12,044 bases of DNA, taken from contig CAJUKL010000058.1 in the NCBI GenBank assembly GCA_910587195.1, positions 1 to 12,044 of the forward strand. Direction: 5' to 3'. The position numbers and the translations under genes were made by a program. The notes under the pieces were generated by a model. It had not been told where the DNA came from. It did not search any database and worked only from the letters and a program-made list of their open reading frames with translations. This document shows, piece by piece, positions 1-6,766 of the stretch; the first letter of the stretch is position 1; the number at the start of each line of letters is the position of its first letter. Origin of the DNA: an uncultured Clostridia bacterium. Lineage in GTDB: Bacteria > Bacillota > Clostridia > Lachnospirales > Anaerotignaceae.

Positions 1-220
1 AGTCTAAATAATATTGCGCGTATTGTGAATTTTTATAAAACGGATATTCCTGATTCATTAGCAACACTGTAAAACTGATTTCCGTTAAACCTGGGGACTT
101 TACAATGTTGATTTCTTCCCCATTTAAAAGGGTAATAGTGTCATTTTTGTTGTTAATTTTGGTATCCATGGACGACGGCGCAACAGGAAGTAGTACACCG
201 TCAATATAGTATTGATACAT
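1..220 (-). CDS. XkdP-like baseplate/tail protein, N-terminal fragment
   Basis: This is the first 73 codons of a gene that runs off the left edge. The ATG overlaps the tape measure stop codon (TAATG), which suggests translational coupling. The visible protein begins MYQYYIDGVLLPVAP and continues with a polar stretch, then a GEEINIVKSPGL segment and a YPF motif near residue 60. This matches the conserved N-terminus of PBSX XkdP-type proteins, which lie directly after the tape measure gene, usually carry a C-terminal LysM peptidoglycan-binding domain, and are thought to sit in the baseplate near the tail tip. The LysM part would lie outside the window and is not seen. Family assignment rests on this N-terminal pattern and on gene position. 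Confidence 0.75.
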   Translation of the reverse strand, partial: MYQYYIDGVLLPVAPSSMDTKINNKNDTITLLNGEEINIVKSPGLTEISFTVLLMNQEYPFYKNSQYAQYYLD

Positions 221-2643
221 TAAATATGCACCCCTTCCGCTGACATCTGTAGTATATTGCTCATTTCTTCTACTTTTTTATCAAAAAAGCCGTCTAAATC
301 CATTTCTTTTTGTATCGTGTTATTGTTTGTCATTTCTATTTTCACTTGTGGCATAACATATTTGTCACCATATTTGATATTTGCTACTGTTCGTAAAAAC
401 TCTAAATCTTCTTTACTTCTTTCCAGTTTTCCCTCTATTTTATCCGTATTTTTTGCAGTAGTTTCCATATTTTTTAACACATCTGCTAATAAATCATTTG
501 TTGTTTCTATACCATCCCAAGGGTCAAAGTTTTCCATAAATTCCTTGACACCCTCTCCAAATCCTGCTACTTTGTGATAAACATAATCTACGGTTTCATC
601 AACATTTTTGTGTTCCATTTTAGGGAAAAATTCTTCATAACCCATATCATTTTTTATGTCCCGTGACAATTCGCTTAAATTTGTTCTAGCTTTTGTCAAC
701 CAACCATCAAATTTTTCTATACCATCTGTAACAATCGGTATGTGTGGTACATGGTCTGTCAAACTTTTAATAGCCTGTATGATTGTCTGTATTTCACTTA
801 AAATGACATTTGCTAAATCTATAAAAAGCACTTTAATAGAATCAATGCCGTTTTTGGAAAAATTATATATTGTATTTCCTACAGTTGCTATCACATTCCA
901 TATATTTGCTATAGTATTTCTGACAACAGTATATACCCCAGCAATTACACCAGCTATGATACCCGTTGCAGAAATTGTTTTATTTTTGGTTTTATTAATT
1001 CTATCTACAAGTTTGTATAATAGTACAATTAGTGCTCCGATTCCTAACACTACCAATGTCGTCGGATTCGCATACATAGCGATATTGAGTGCCCATTGCG
1101 CCGCCGTAACAACACCAAATGCTACCGCTACTCCCGTCAACACTGGCTGCAAAGATTCCCAATTATCCACAACATAGCTAAAACCATCTACAATCCCATC
1201 AAATCCCCATGTTACGGCGGCTCCGGCAGCTGAAAATGCCGTTGTAATATCTTGTGAAAATTTTATGAATTGTTCACTATTTACAATGTTTTTGAGCTTT
1301 TCAATCGTGACATTTGCCCTATCTGCAATATATTGGAATACTGCGCCCCATTGGTACAATATATCATCCGCATTTTGGTTATTAAATAAATTGTTTATAC
1401 CCTGTAGTACTGGCGTAAAACTCTTGATTGCTAAGGTTTTCAGCTTTTCAAATGTCCTGCTTATGGTGGTATGCATTTTGTTAAAATTTGCATTGGTTTC
1501 TTCTGCCATACTCAACATCGCATTTTTCACAACTTGTGCTGTTACCTCGCCCTCTTCTGCATAACTCTTGATGGAACCTTCTGCCCACCCCATATATTTT
1601 TCAATATTTCGAGCAATTCCGGGCGCACCATCAAGGATAGAGTTCAGTTCTTCGCCCCGCAATGCCCCCGCCGCCATTGCTTGCGTTAATTGTGTCATAG
1701 CGTTTGATTGTTCTTCCGAAGTTGCCCCGCCGATTGCAAACATTTTGTTAATTTGCTCCATAAATGCTATTAATTCGTTGTTATTATTGAAAGCTGAACC
1801 AGCATTCAAACCCATTTTTGCGATAGATGAAGCGGTATCAATATAGCTTGCACCTGATTCAAAAGACGCACGACTTATGACATCTGATAACGCTTGCGTC
1901 GTCCTTAAACCGTCGTTCATCAAGCCTAATCTGGCATTGATAGATGTTATGTTATCTGACAATCCTGCGGCTAGTGATATTCCTTTTAGTGATAAATAAG
2001 TCCCTGCTATGCCCTTCATTGTGCTTAAAAGGCTGTTAGATTGCGTTGTTGCGTCTTTTAATTTTGCAACCATAGAATGAAAAGCCCCTACTGCTTTGTA
2101 GGCATGAGAGGGGATTTTTATAATTGTAGTTAATATTGTCTTTAAAACTCCTCCGACTTGTTGTGTAGTAGCAGGTGCTTGTGGCATTTGTGGTGTTTGT
2201 TGTCTTTGCCTTCTTTGTGTTTGTGGCATTTGTGGCATTTGTGGTATTCGTGACATTGCATTTGACATATCAATAATAGCAGCGGTTTGTCTTTCCATCA
2301 TTTGTATGACATTTCCCATTGTTTCGCCTGTCGAAGTCATCACATTGTTTGTGACATCGCTTTGTTGCTGTATTGCTTGTAGTACCTGGTTAACATCTTG
2401 CCCTGCATTTCTAGCACGCAAACCCACATCATTTAAACTTCGTGACACCGCTGCCCCCGTTCGACTTACTCCAGTAAATGCCTCTTCCATTTCTACAATC
2501 GTTGCTTCGGCGTTTCTTAATTCTTGTCTGGCACCTGCAAAAGCAGTTAAATCCATGCTGTTCCGCGATGCCCGTTCCATTTCTTCAAAATGACTAATTG
2601 TTGCATTTAAGGCGTTTGTAATGCTTTGTAATGCTGGTGTCAT
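220..2643 (-). CDS. Tail tape measure protein (XkdO-like)
   Basis: This protein spans the tail lumen and sets tail length during assembly. From the first ATG it has 807 residues. Residues 1-130 are helical and polar. A PQMPQ low-complexity linker lies at about 134-158. A tape-measure core domain follows at about 205-410, including the MTQLTQAMAAGALRGEELNS segment typical of the family. Strongly hydrophobic segments lie at about 501-547 and 557-580, as expected for a protein thought to reach the host membrane. The ATG at 2643 has no Shine-Dalgarno. Open frame continues upstream, encoding GEIQTSIQLFDR, which resembles normal family N-termini, and a strong GGGGGTG site precedes an in-frame ACG at 2682-2680. 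The true protein is therefore probably 820 residues (220-2682). 2643 is given as the first conventional start. The stop overlaps the next gene's ATG. Confidence 0.9.
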   Translation of the reverse strand: MTPALQSITNALNATISHFEEMERASRNSMDLTAFAGARQELRNAEATIVEMEEAFTGVSRTGAAVSRSLNDVGLRARNAGQDVNQVLQAIQQQSDVTNNVMTSTGETMGNVIQMMERQTAAIIDMSNAMSRIPQMPQMPQTQRRQRQQTPQMPQAPATTQQVGGVLKTILTTIIKIPSHAYKAVGAFHSMVAKLKDATTQSNSLLSTMKGIAGTYLSLKGISLAAGLSDNITSINARLGLMNDGLRTTQALSDVISRASFESGASYIDTASSIAKMGLNAGSAFNNNNELIAFMEQINKMFAIGGATSEEQSNAMTQLTQAMAAGALRGEELNSILDGAPGIARNIEKYMGWAEGSIKSYAEEGEVTAQVVKNAMLSMAEETNANFNKMHTTISRTFEKLKTLAIKSFTPVLQGINNLFNNQNADDILYQWGAVFQYIADRANVTIEKLKNIVNSEQFIKFSQDITTAFSAAGAAVTWGFDGIVDGFSYVVDNWESLQPVLTGVAVAFGVVTAAQWALNIAMYANPTTLVVLGIGALIVLLYKLVDRINKTKNKTISATGIIAGVIAGVYTVVRNTIANIWNVIATVGNTIYNFSKNGIDSIKVLFIDLANVILSEIQTIIQAIKSLTDHVPHIPIVTDGIEKFDGWLTKARTNLSELSRDIKNDMGYEEFFPKMEHKNVDETVDYVYHKVAGFGEGVKEFMENFDPWDGIETTNDLLADVLKNMETTAKNTDKIEGKLERSKEDLEFLRTVANIKYGDKYVMPQVKIEMTNNNTIQKEMDLDGFFDKKVEEMSNILQMSAEGVHI
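2179..2247 (-). repeat. 9-bp tandem repeats encoding the PQMPQ linker of the tape measure protein
   Basis: The plus strand shows the unit TTGTGGCAT at 2179, 2221 and 2230, with variants TTGTGGTGT at 2188 and TTGTGGTAT at 2239. They encode P-Q-M and variant triplets flanking an Arg/Gln-rich stretch. They form a flexible low-complexity linker before the tape-measure core and could vary in copy number by slippage. Confidence 0.6.
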
Positions 2644-2679
2644 TCTATCAAAAAGCTGTATTGATGTTTGTATTTCGCC

Positions 2680-2695
2680 CGTATTTTACACCCCC
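2680..2695 (-). promoter_or_regulatory. Ribosome binding site with apparent ACG start of the tape measure gene
   Basis: Read on the minus strand, GGGGGTG (2695-2689) is followed by a 6-nt spacer and then ACG at 2682-2680, in frame with the tape measure protein. The portal gene uses the same GGGGGTG at 6-nt spacing before GTG, and the NlpC-hub gene uses it at 5 nt before ATG. No ATG, GTG or TTG occurs within usable distance. The arrangement looks like an ancestral ATG changed to ACG by one transition, or a base-call error. An in-frame ATA at 2673-2671 is a less well spaced alternative. Confidence 0.6.
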
Positions 2696-2706
2696 TTTTT
2701 TGGCAT

Positions 2707-2734
2707 AAAAAAAGAACAGTTTTATGACTTGTTC
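2707..2734 (-). terminator. Weak intrinsic-terminator-like hairpin upstream of the tape measure gene
   Basis: On the minus strand, GAACAAGT pairs with ACTGTTC (7 pairs with one bulged A, 6-nt loop CATAAA) and is followed directly by seven T residues. It lies in the 113-bp gap after the small gene that ends at 2757 and just before the tape measure ribosome binding site. The stem is short and AT-rich, so partial termination or mRNA 3'-end stabilisation is more likely than full termination. All genes around it are on the same strand and must presumably be read through. Confidence 0.35.
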
Positions 2735-2756
2735 AGGTCAAGTAGAAATACAGCTA

Positions 2757-3065
2757 CTAATTTTTTTTATTTTTAAAATATTCTTTTCTTTTTGCTCTAA
2801 CAAAATCTAAATATTCATCCCTTGTCATTCCATGTGGTATGCCATTACGCAAAATACATTTATCGTTATCATCAACAATATAGCTTGCTTCTCCATTGTA
2901 GCATTTAACTTTAGATGTAGGTTTAAGTTTTTTGAAATAGTGGTTTCTTATTTCTCTATCTTTTATATCAATTCCCAAAAATTCTTTTTCTTTTTTCTTA
3001 TATTCTTCAAAAGTTTGTATTGCTAAAAATTTTTCTTTTTGGGTTTTTCTTTCTTCTTGTGTCAT
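2757..3065 (-). CDS. Small protein overlapping the MuF gene; candidate partner or immunity protein
   Basis: The gene encodes a 102-residue, highly charged protein rich in Lys and Glu. It has no signal peptide or membrane segment. The N-terminal half, about residues 15-45, looks helical (TFEEYKKKEKEFLGIDIKD followed by an IRNHYFKKL segment). The C-terminal part contains GMTRDEYLDFVRAKRKEYF. The ATG overlaps the MuF stop codon in an ATGA, so it is probably translationally coupled to it. Small proteins with a similar FEEY...ID.KD pattern occur near minor head genes of Bacillota phages, but the function is not known to me. Because MuF polymorphic toxins are commonly followed by an immunity gene, neutralising the upstream metallopeptidase-like domain is a plausible role. 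This is inference from position only. The gene is noticeably more AT-rich than the rest of the window. Confidence 0.75.
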   Translation of the reverse strand: MTQEERKTQKEKFLAIQTFEEYKKKEKEFLGIDIKDREIRNHYFKKLKPTSKVKCYNGEASYIVDDNDKCILRNGIPHGMTRDEYLDFVRAKRKEYFKNKKN

Positions 3066-4873
3066 TCTATCACTTCCTTTATATAATCATACAGTTTAGG
3101 GCATTTTTTTTGTAATTCTTTTTTATCCCTTATATATAATTCATAGGGTTCAGATATAAAATCCCACAATCTATCATATCTAAAATCACCACTATAAAAA
3201 TCAAAAGCGTCAATAATACCTTCACAATGATATATTCTACCTTGATATTCACTAATAAGTGCTTTATTTTGTATAAAATATACTTCAACTGGATTACCTA
3301 AATTATCAATAAATGTTTCATTATCAATACAAATATCTTTATCTGTAATCTCCCCTAAAATTTCCCTTTTTAGGCTTTCTACTTTTTGCTGGTTCATCAA
3401 TTTATTATCAACCATATGTCCTGTTTCATGCCTTACCTGTTGTATATCTGCGCCTTTTGCTATGTACATTACGTCCTTATTATAGTCATATTGGCTTTTT
3501 CCTTCTTGTCCAATGTCAATAATCGTGCCATTTTTAAGTGCTCTTTTTACCTTTTTCGGCATTTCTGCAAGGGTTTCTTTTACAAGTTTTATCTCTTTTT
3601 CTACCTCTTGCGCTGTTGCATTTTCGTTAATTCTAATATCATAAGGCTTGTTGTCCAGCTCTCTCATTTTAGTTTTGAGAGTGTTCCAACTGTCATTATT
3701 AGTATACTTCATATTTTGGAAATAGTCAAACGAACCTACTTCTTTTTTGCCGAAAATAGCCTTATATTCTTCATACTGTTTTCTATCGGAATTTTTATTT
3801 TTATGTTTTTTCTCTTGCAACAGCCAATCTGGGTCGCTTTCCACATAGGTTTTATACCATTCCGGGTATGTCATATCGACAGGAACATAGTAAGTTTTGC
3901 CATCCTTCCCCCGTGCGGCTCGTTGATGATTTTTGGTGTATTTTTCGTCAATTTTGGGGACTTCGTCACACCTGCAACCAGGGTGAAAGGGGTGCGCATT
4001 GGTGCCAATTTTGAAGTCTTTCAGTAAGAATACTTTACCGTCTAGCGCTCTACAGACTTCACAGGTATTGATTTCCAATGTTGCAATTACTTTGTATTCT
4101 TCTACCCCTAGCATTTCTAAGCTTTCTTTTCGTGAAGTTGCAGATATAAAAGCACTTTCTGTTAATACAAGTCTTTTTGTCGCATATTGCGAAGAATTTA
4201 AGCTTTTTTTCATGTCTGCAATAATCCTTTGTGGAGCGTCCCCTCGAATCACGCCTTGTGTAAAGCGGGTTTCCAGCTGATAAACCAAATTTGTCCTATC
4301 TTGTCCCCATATTCTTTCAGAAAAGTTTTTACCATCGGGTGCCCAAGGTTTTGCCAAAACCTTTTCAATATGCTTTGTACTAATTTTAGAAAAGGCACTC
4401 CCAACCCCTGTACCCCTTTGTATTTCATAGGCTGTACGATAATAATTTTCTTGAAATATATTTTTTAGCAAAGAAGTAATTTCAGAAACTTTTTTTGCCT
4501 CTAATAATTCCACCTGTTGTCTTAACTGAAATTGTATAGCCTGTAGTTTTGTAATTCTATGTACGGTACTTGCATTTTCGAGTATATGCAGCCATTCCGG
4601 GGATAAATTTGCCTGTTGTCCTTGTGCAATATAGTCCTTTAATTCCATCTGAAATCGTTGTCTTTGTTCGCCGGTTAAAAGCTGTTTTGTTTCTTGAAAT
4701 GTGATGTTATTTTCCTGCGCAAATCGCATATAAAAGTCATTAATATCTTTTTCAATGCTCGCCATAACCGCTGCATAACTAAGTTGTGCGTGTTTGATAT
4801 AGTCGTCACTTTTCTGTAGCAGCATTTCATTGAGCAAAGTAAATCGTTTTTCCCAATACTCATTTTGTGGCAT
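3062..4873 (-). CDS. MuF-type minor head protein with C-terminal zincin-like metallopeptidase domain
   Basis: The protein has 603 residues from ATG 4873, chosen because GGTGAT sits 4 nt upstream; upstream TTG/GTG codons give at most four more residues. The first ~230 residues are mostly helical and link to the portal. The Mu gpF-like domain lies at about 235-310, with a C-x2-C pair (271, 274; ATLEINTCEVC), LDGKVF, and HPGCRC at 297-302, probably metal binding. After a charged linker (~315-400) comes a zincin-like domain: HETGHMVD with the HExxH at 482-486, then WDFISEPYELY, whose Glu575 fits a third zinc ligand, then a P-x-x-YDYIK ending. This resembles the anthrax lethal factor-like peptidase domains found on MuF proteins. 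MuF proteins are ejected or packaged at the portal vertex, and MuF-toxin fusions are a known polymorphic toxin class of temperate phages. The gene overlaps the portal by 14 bp and the next gene by 4 bp. The peptidase target is unknown. Confidence 0.88.
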   Translation of the reverse strand: MPQNEYWEKRFTLLNEMLLQKSDDYIKHAQLSYAAVMASIEKDINDFYMRFAQENNITFQETKQLLTGEQRQRFQMELKDYIAQGQQANLSPEWLHILENASTVHRITKLQAIQFQLRQQVELLEAKKVSEITSLLKNIFQENYYRTAYEIQRGTGVGSAFSKISTKHIEKVLAKPWAPDGKNFSERIWGQDRTNLVYQLETRFTQGVIRGDAPQRIIADMKKSLNSSQYATKRLVLTESAFISATSRKESLEMLGVEEYKVIATLEINTCEVCRALDGKVFLLKDFKIGTNAHPFHPGCRCDEVPKIDEKYTKNHQRAARGKDGKTYYVPVDMTYPEWYKTYVESDPDWLLQEKKHKNKNSDRKQYEEYKAIFGKKEVGSFDYFQNMKYTNNDSWNTLKTKMRELDNKPYDIRINENATAQEVEKEIKLVKETLAEMPKKVKRALKNGTIIDIGQEGKSQYDYNKDVMYIAKGADIQQVRHETGHMVDNKLMNQQKVESLKREILGEITDKDICIDNETFIDNLGNPVEVYFIQNKALISEYQGRIYHCEGIIDAFDFYSGDFRYDRLWDFISEPYELYIRDKKELQKKCPKLYDYIKEVIE

Positions 4874-6368
4874 AAGTATCACCAAATTTCTCCAATTCTT
4901 TTTGCTCTTGCGCTTCTAGTTCCTGTAACTCTGCGTTGATGTCACTGACAAAAGGGTGCATACTCACAAGTGTTTTGTCAGATACAATACCCTTACTAGC
5001 CTGTATCATATTTACCGTTTCCACATCATTCGTTACGATATTTTTGTTTATGTCAACCTGTATGTCGTCAGCATTGTAATTTGTGCCATATTTACTGTTA
5101 TAATCTTCCGTCACATACCATAATAATCCTTTGATAACCTTTTTTAATTTTGCTATCATGTTTCCTGCCTTTTGGTCAAGAAGCGTGTATTGAAATTTTA
5201 AGCTCACACCGCTTGGTGCATTGCCGAATTTATCACTATCTGTGTCAACGCCCATGCCAAAATGAAAGATGTCTTTTCGTAACATTTTCAAAAATTCCAA
5301 TCTACCAGCGACAGGAAGTTCCACTTGTTTTGCTTCTACTCTGCCATCGGCACCGGAACCCATCATATTGACAGCCTTATTTATCTGCAATTTTTTCATT
5401 ATGGTGCTTGCTTCATCGCCGCCAAAACCATAGATTACCCAATATAATTCTATAAGGTCAAGAAAGTTGTTGGTGCCTTCACTAGAAATCAAATCATAGG
5501 CATCAATCAAGCCCTTGATATGTTCCAAATCCGTTGTTGCATTTCTATTATTTTTGAGCAATAAAAAAGGCACCCGCCCCCAGCTATGCCCTTGTTTCTT
5601 TTTGTGAAATTCATTTTCTGTTGTAACGCTCCAATAATGTGGTGCAGGATTGACAGGAATTGTGGTATCTTTGGTAAAAATTTGCCCTTCTTTTTCTATA
5701 TAATAAGTGACATTTTGTTTTGTCCACCACTCCACTTTTTTACGGATATATCTTTGTCCATTTTGCACTACTACAATATCATAATATCGTATAACCTCTA
5801 ATAATTCTTTTTGATTATTTGTATCGTATATCGCTATAATTTCGTTTGCTGGCACAATGCAATATTGTAATTGTCCTTTTTCATCATAGTAAACGTGTAA
5901 CGCCTCAAAGCCTTTACAGCTTGCTCCTGTTACCAAATCTTGTAGTATTTCATTAAATGTGTCATCTGCAAAATCGGACAACATTGCTTCATACGCCTTT
6001 TTTTCGGTATTTTTTTCTGCACCTGTTACTCTTATGGTAGGCTCTTTACTCACCAAATATGCTGTTTTTTGGTCTACCAATATTTTTAGAAAGGCGTTAA
6101 TATTTTTATGATTGCTCCGATTAACATTACGAAACGTGGTAATTTTTTGCTGTTGCGTTTCTTCCAGAGTTTCCAGCATTTTGGAGCTAGTAAAGTCTTT
6201 TTGTAATACATCATGTTCTCCATTATAGTACCTTTCTCCCGCCTGCATGCGCCTTTTTTGCTCGCTGTCAATGTCATCATACAGAATATATTTTAAAATA
6301 TCGCTTTCATTTTGTGCCCCTTCTGCCATTAATTTGGCATTTATCAGGTCTGTTTGTGTCAAAAACAC
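4860..6368 (-). CDS. Portal protein (SPP1 gp6 family)
   Basis: The portal is the dodecameric ring at the capsid vertex through which DNA is packaged and ejected. This 502-residue protein matches the SPP1 gp6/XkdE-type portal family in length and pattern: an N-terminal helical region with QAGERYYNGEHDVL (about residues 41-54), an NVNRSNHKNINAFLKILVDQKTAYLVSKEP-type segment near 80-110, a GASCKGFEALHVYYDE segment, and a C-terminal helical stem with SGVSLKFQYTLLDQKAGNM and a long helix after it. Translation starts at GTG 6368, preceded by GGGGGTG at 6-nt spacing. That site overlaps the stop codon of the upstream XkdR-like gene. The MuF gene follows directly with overlap, the normal portal-MuF pairing. 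No large terminase is visible upstream, where baseplate genes sit instead. Confidence 0.92.
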   Translation of the reverse strand: MFLTQTDLINAKLMAEGAQNESDILKYILYDDIDSEQKRRMQAGERYYNGEHDVLQKDFTSSKMLETLEETQQQKITTFRNVNRSNHKNINAFLKILVDQKTAYLVSKEPTIRVTGAEKNTEKKAYEAMLSDFADDTFNEILQDLVTGASCKGFEALHVYYDEKGQLQYCIVPANEIIAIYDTNNQKELLEVIRYYDIVVVQNGQRYIRKKVEWWTKQNVTYYIEKEGQIFTKDTTIPVNPAPHYWSVTTENEFHKKKQGHSWGRVPFLLLKNNRNATTDLEHIKGLIDAYDLISSEGTNNFLDLIELYWVIYGFGGDEASTIMKKLQINKAVNMMGSGADGRVEAKQVELPVAGRLEFLKMLRKDIFHFGMGVDTDSDKFGNAPSGVSLKFQYTLLDQKAGNMIAKLKKVIKGLLWYVTEDYNSKYGTNYNADDIQVDINKNIVTNDVETVNMIQASKGIVSDKTLVSMHPFVSDINAELQELEAQEQKELEKFGDTYATK

Positions 6369-6371
6369 GTG

Positions 6372-6758
6372 TCACACCCCCAATCTATCCCATACAACAA
6401 ATTTTTGACCGCCTGCTACGCGCAAAAGTAAAACTTTTTCACCCTCTTGCAAGTGATTTTTTACAAAAAATTCCTTTTCTCCTACATAATCATGCGTATG
6501 TTCCCTGCAATGGTCGGAACAACTACCGCCCATTTCTGCTTCTGTTGTGTGGTCTACTTCCATGATTACACTATAATCTGTGACATTTCTTGTAAGGAAT
6601 AAAAATTCTTCTGTAAGGGTTATTTTCTGGTCTAGCTGTATTGAAAGTGGGCTTTCACCCGCTACTATCCCAATCATAACATCACAAGGCTTGCTATTTG
6701 CTACCACTTCTAGTGCAGCTTGTTTTATCAATTTTAGAAATTCTTCTTCTTTTGCCAT
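6372..6758 (-). CDS. XkdR-like baseplate protein (DUF2577)
   Basis: The protein has 128 residues. The N-terminal helix (EEFLKLIKQAALEVVANSKP), a DVMIGIVAGESPLSIQLDQKITLTEEFLFLTRNVTDY segment, a His/Cys cluster (CSDHCREHTHDYVG, around residues 80-93), and the ending GEKVLLLRVAGGQKFVVWDRLGV are the pattern of PBSX XkdR (DUF2577). Members are OB-fold-like baseplate components located between the hub and the wedge proteins. The ATG at 6758 is preceded by AGGTG at 5-nt spacing. The upstream NlpC-hub gene ends at 6767, 8 bases before this start, so the two are co-translated neighbours, the same Q-R order seen in PBSX. What follows is unusual: the portal gene, not an XkdS homologue. Confidence 0.88.
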   Translation of the reverse strand: MAKEEEFLKLIKQAALEVVANSKPCDVMIGIVAGESPLSIQLDQKITLTEEFLFLTRNVTDYSVIMEVDHTTEAEMGGSCSDHCREHTHDYVGEKEFFVKNHLQEGEKVLLLRVAGGQKFVVWDRLGV

Positions 6759-6766
6759 ATTTTCAC

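Noticed and set aside
656..1177. Plus-strand open frame of 173 codons resembling a membrane protein
   Set aside because: It is antisense to the hydrophobic part of the tape measure gene. It has no family resemblance and no other plus-strand gene is nearby.
2700..2756. Promoter for the tape measure gene (TTGACC followed 17 nt later by TGTTCT)
   Set aside because: The -35-like hexamer is fair but the -10 position matches TATAAT at only 3 of 6 bases, and the spacer overlaps the terminator-like hairpin.
3386..4027. Long plus-strand open frame (213 codons) with hydrophobic stretches
   Set aside because: It is antisense to the MuF gene, which has clear domains. The Phe/Leu/Ile-rich translation is what an antisense frame of a Lys/Glu-rich gene gives, and it has no ribosome binding site.
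4675..4863. Minus-strand open frame in another phase inside the MuF gene
   Set aside because: It lies wholly inside a well-supported gene, has no recognisable protein and no independent context. The same applies to minus-strand frames at 6086-6280 and 7993-8187.
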